NCBI RefSeq assembly: GCF_007671675.1
Contig: NZ_VCGW01000008.1
Location: 1-64,000 of the forward strand
Source of the DNA: Marinobacter maritimus
Lineage (GTDB): Bacteria > Pseudomonadota > Gammaproteobacteria > Pseudomonadales > Oleiphilaceae
DNA: 64,000 bases
Direction: 5' to 3'
The notes under the pieces were generated by a model. It was not told where the DNA came from and made no database searches. It worked only from the letters and a program-made list of their open reading frames with translations. The translations under genes were made by a program, and so were the position numbers. Shown one piece after another: positions 61,711-64,000 of this stretch. Within the stretch, counting starts at the first letter, position 1. Every line of letters begins with the position of its first letter.

Positions 61711-64000
61711 ATGAAGCAAGATAACAAGGTTGTCAGTTTTTCTGGTCAGAAGCCGTTTTCACGGTTTGATCTGCCGCCGGCCCTTGTTCGCCTGCGTGAT
61801 ACCTCAGGACAGTCGCTAAAGGGCGTTCTCGGGCGCTTCTTCGAGCGCGCTGACGATGCCTTGTTTGAGCTTGCCGACCGTGCAGGCTCTAACAAGGATC
61901 AGGCAGTCTACTTCGATGCCATGCGCGAGCTCAGGTTGCGGCGTAAAGCTATGGCTGTCTCCGTACTGCAATACGTTAGCCAGGCGTTTAACGATATCGG
62001 CAAGTTCCGGCCCCGGCAATCCGGGGGTGCTCTGGATGAGGTCGATCAGGATTCGTTGAGCCTTGTTGAACATTCCGACCTTGAGCAGCAGGTTGCTATT
62101 GATAATCTGATCAACAAGCTCCGCAATCGTTATCAGGGCGTAATCCAGTTGTTGTCGTTGCGGGTTAATCACCTGGTGCCTGGAGTTGAGCTGGCGGATA
62201 ACCAGATGCCGCTGAGTCCGGAAGTTATCTGCGGAGGCCTCGCTGAAGCCTGTGCGGATCTCGATATAGATATTCGGGCAAAACTTGTTGTGTTGAAACT
62301 GTTTGATCGCTTGCTGGCAGATACGCTTGGTGATTTTTATCAGGAAGCGAACCGCACTCTGATTTCGGAAGGCATTCTGCCAGATGTCAAGCGAGCACCG
62401 TCCCGTTCTGCAGCGAATGCGGCCAGCACCCGATCGGCGACTTCAGTGCCCGTACCCTCGAGTTCTGCCCAGCAAGGCTCCGTCGAAGGGGCGGGCGAAC
62501 TGAGCAGACGCCAAAATGATGGTTATGACCAGATACAGGGCGGCGCTTCCCATGCAACCTTTTCTGAATTGAGCGAACTTCTGCACCAGAGGAGCAGTTT
62601 TCAGGCTGCGGCCGAGCCAGGTGCCGCGGGAGAGGCGTATCTCGATACTGACAGGCTGATGGCCCGCCTCAGCGAAGCGCAGACAGCCTGTGGCCAGTGG
62701 GAAGGTGTTGAAGTTCCTACCCTCGATCAGCAGCTGCAGTCTGTTCTCCAGGCCGCCAATGGCCAGACAGCCAGTATCGGCCAAGTGGACAACGATGTTA
62801 TCAACCTCGTGTCCATGCTGTTCGATTTTATTCTGGAAGACCGGCAGCTGCACCCGGTGATGAAGGCGCTCATCGGGCGGTTGCAGATACCGGTGTTAAA
62901 AGTTGCATTGAGCGACAAGAATTTTTTTAATCGCGGCGGCCACCCTGTTCGCAAGTTACTGAATGAATTGGCGCTTTCTGCTATCGGCTGGAGTGAGAAG
63001 CGCCCTGGTCAGCGTGATCCTCTGCTTGAGAAAATCGAGTCGGTCGTGGATCGCGTGCTGAGCGAGTTCACGAACAATGTGTCGCTGTTCGATGAGCTTC
63101 TGAAAGACTTCAGCCATTTCACGGATCTTGATCGCCGTCGGCGAGAGCTGGTAGAGCAGCGACTTCGGGATGCAGAGGAAGGACGGGCGCGCCAGGAGCG
63201 TGCGTGTCAGGTGGCTGGCTCACTGGTTCGGGGTCTTACGTCCGACAGGGACATTCCTGAGCCCGTTCTTGAGATGCTGAACGAAGCCTGGACAAAATAC
63301 CTTCAGTGGGTCCTGTTGCGGGAAGGTGAAGACGGCGAACGCTGGGCTGATGCCCGTGAATTGACTGGCCATATCGTGTGGAGTGTCGATCCGCAGCCCG
63401 TTGATGACTCAACTCGAAGCGCACTTCTCCGAGCGATTCCGGCAATTGTTGACGACTTTCGCGTGGCGCTTCAGGAAATTTCCTGGGACCCGTTTGCAAC
63501 CGATACAGCGGTTCGTGATCTGGAACTGGCGCACGTTGATGTTTTTCAGCGTCTGGCGACGGCACCGTCCCGGCCAGCGCCGCCGGAGGCCGCAGATAAG
63601 GCCGCACTGGAAGCTGTGGCAGAGCCTGAAGTCAAGCGGGAGCCAGAGGTTCCAGAGCCAGTTACCGGAGGCTTGCAGGCGGCAGTGGCCGGGCCCGGCG
63701 AAGTTGAGATTGAGCCACCGGTGCTTTCGGAGCCCGGCGAGCTCGCCTCTGCTTTGGAAAATGAAGAAGCGATTTCCCGGCAATGGCTGGATCAGGCAGA
63801 CAGCCTGCGTGTTGGTGCCTGGGTTGAGCTCACCCGCGACGGTACCAAGGTCCGTTGCAAGTTGGCGGCATTTATACGAGCCACGGGCAAGTACATCTTC
63901 GTCAATCGCAGCGGCGCCAAGGTTGCTGAGTACCGCCGTCAGGAGCTGGCTGCCGCTATGGCGAGCGGTGCCGTCAGCATGCTCGATGACGGGCTTATTT
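61711..64000 (+). CDS. DUF1631-family protein (3' end beyond window)
   Basis: An open frame from ATG 61711 (MKQDNKVVSFSGQKPFSRFD) that runs without a stop to the window edge, giving at least 763 residues. The frame reads ELADRAGSNKDQAVYFDAMRELRLRRKAM and ALSAIGWSEKRPGQRDPLL, typical of DUF1631, a large family of gammaproteobacteria of unknown function sometimes mis-named thymidine phosphorylase. The part from residue ~690 (SLRVGAWVELTRDGTKVRCK, then GKYIFVNRSGAKVAEYRR) resembles a PilZ-like beta barrel, hinting at cyclic-di-GMP binding, but this is only a resemblance. Confidence 0.87.
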   Translation, partial: MKQDNKVVSFSGQKPFSRFDLPPALVRLRDTSGQSLKGVLGRFFERADDALFELADRAGSNKDQAVYFDAMRELRLRRKAMAVSVLQYVSQAFNDIGKFRPRQSGGALDEVDQDSLSLVEHSDLEQQVAIDNLINKLRNRYQGVIQLLSLRVNHLVPGVELADNQMPLSPEVICGGLAEACADLDIDIRAKLVVLKLFDRLLADTLGDFYQEANRTLISEGILPDVKRAPSRSAANAASTRSATSVPVPSSSAQQGSVEGAGELSRRQNDGYDQIQGGASHATFSELSELLHQRSSFQAAAEPGAAGEAYLDTDRLMARLSEAQTACGQWEGVEVPTLDQQLQSVLQAANGQTASIGQVDNDVINLVSMLFDFILEDRQLHPVMKALIGRLQIPVLKVALSDKNFFNRGGHPVRKLLNELALSAIGWSEKRPGQRDPLLEKIESVVDRVLSEFTNNVSLFDELLKDFSHFTDLDRRRRELVEQRLRDAEEGRARQERACQVAGSLVRGLTSDRDIPEPVLEMLNEAWTKYLQWVLLREGEDGERWADARELTGHIVWSVDPQPVDDSTRSALLRAIPAIVDDFRVALQEISWDPFATDTAVRDLELAHVDVFQRLATAPSRPAPPEAADKAALEAVAEPEVKREPEVPEPVTGGLQAAVAGPGEVEIEPPVLSEPGELASALENEEAISRQWLDQADSLRVGAWVELTRDGTKVRCKLAAFIRATGKYIFVNRSGAKVAEYRRQELAAAMASGAVSMLDDGLI

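Overview
The window looks like chromosome of a marine gammaproteobacterium, most likely Marinobacter or a close relative. I infer this from protein flavour and gene order, not from a database search. Supporting signs are the blocks dnaE-accA-tilS-pyrG-kdsA-eno-ftsB-ispD-ispF-truD-surE-pcm-nlpD-rpoS, nth-rnfEGDCBA-metG-apbC-dcd and purN-purM/DUF2066-pgsA-like-hda, all typical of the Pseudomonas/Marinobacter branch. Coding density is high. No intergenic gap exceeds about 250 bases, and I saw no tRNA, insertion sequence, phage gene, plasmid gene or CRISPR array.

Layout. 1-161: the 5S rRNA end of an rRNA operon and its terminator. 211-6623 (minus): a signalling block with a transporter-like hybrid histidine kinase, a receiver-TPR protein and a short histidine kinase, joined by 4-base overlaps, preceded by a small membrane protein. 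6721-11608 (minus): an ActP-like sodium:solute symporter with its DUF4212 small subunit, a DnaQ-like exonuclease and a cNMP/CBS/nucleotidyltransferase protein. 11792-19426 (plus): an Smr protein, a tiny lipoprotein, a molybdenum hydroxylase pair with an XdhC-type maturation protein, the methionine-salvage genes mtnB-mtnD-mtnC and a DUF3080 lipoprotein. 19493-22743 (minus): an orphan GspE/PilB-like ATPase, DUF2069, wrbA and an ArsC-like reductase, with a TlpA-like lipoprotein divergent.

23344-40963 (plus): the long housekeeping block from dnaE to rpoS, covering replication, fatty acid synthesis, tRNA modification, CTP, Kdo, glycolysis, cell division, isoprenoids, protein and nucleotide repair, cell wall and the stationary-phase sigma factor. 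41183-41755: a periplasmic chalcone-isomerase-like protein. 41826-50081 (minus): nth, the complete six-gene Rnf complex and metG. 50221-54035 (plus): apbC, dcd, yjaG-like and avtA. 54032-56607 (minus): DUF3108, purN and purM. 56819-60635 (plus): DUF2066, a CDP-alcohol phosphatidyltransferase, hda, a ParA-like ATPase and a YqcC-like protein. 60637-61482 (minus): nadC. 61711 to the end (plus): a DUF1631 protein cut by the window edge.

The most unusual non-coding signal is a family of three roughly 110-base palindromic elements at 31848, 33790 and 51365. Each has long, nearly perfect complementary arms whose sequence differs between copies, around a conserved core of about 54 bases that itself holds two small hairpins. 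They sit in short gaps between co-directional housekeeping genes. Other items are a 12-base tandem repeat array at 19445-19492, a possible small basic ORF between nlpD and rpoS, and the receiver-TPR signalling module.
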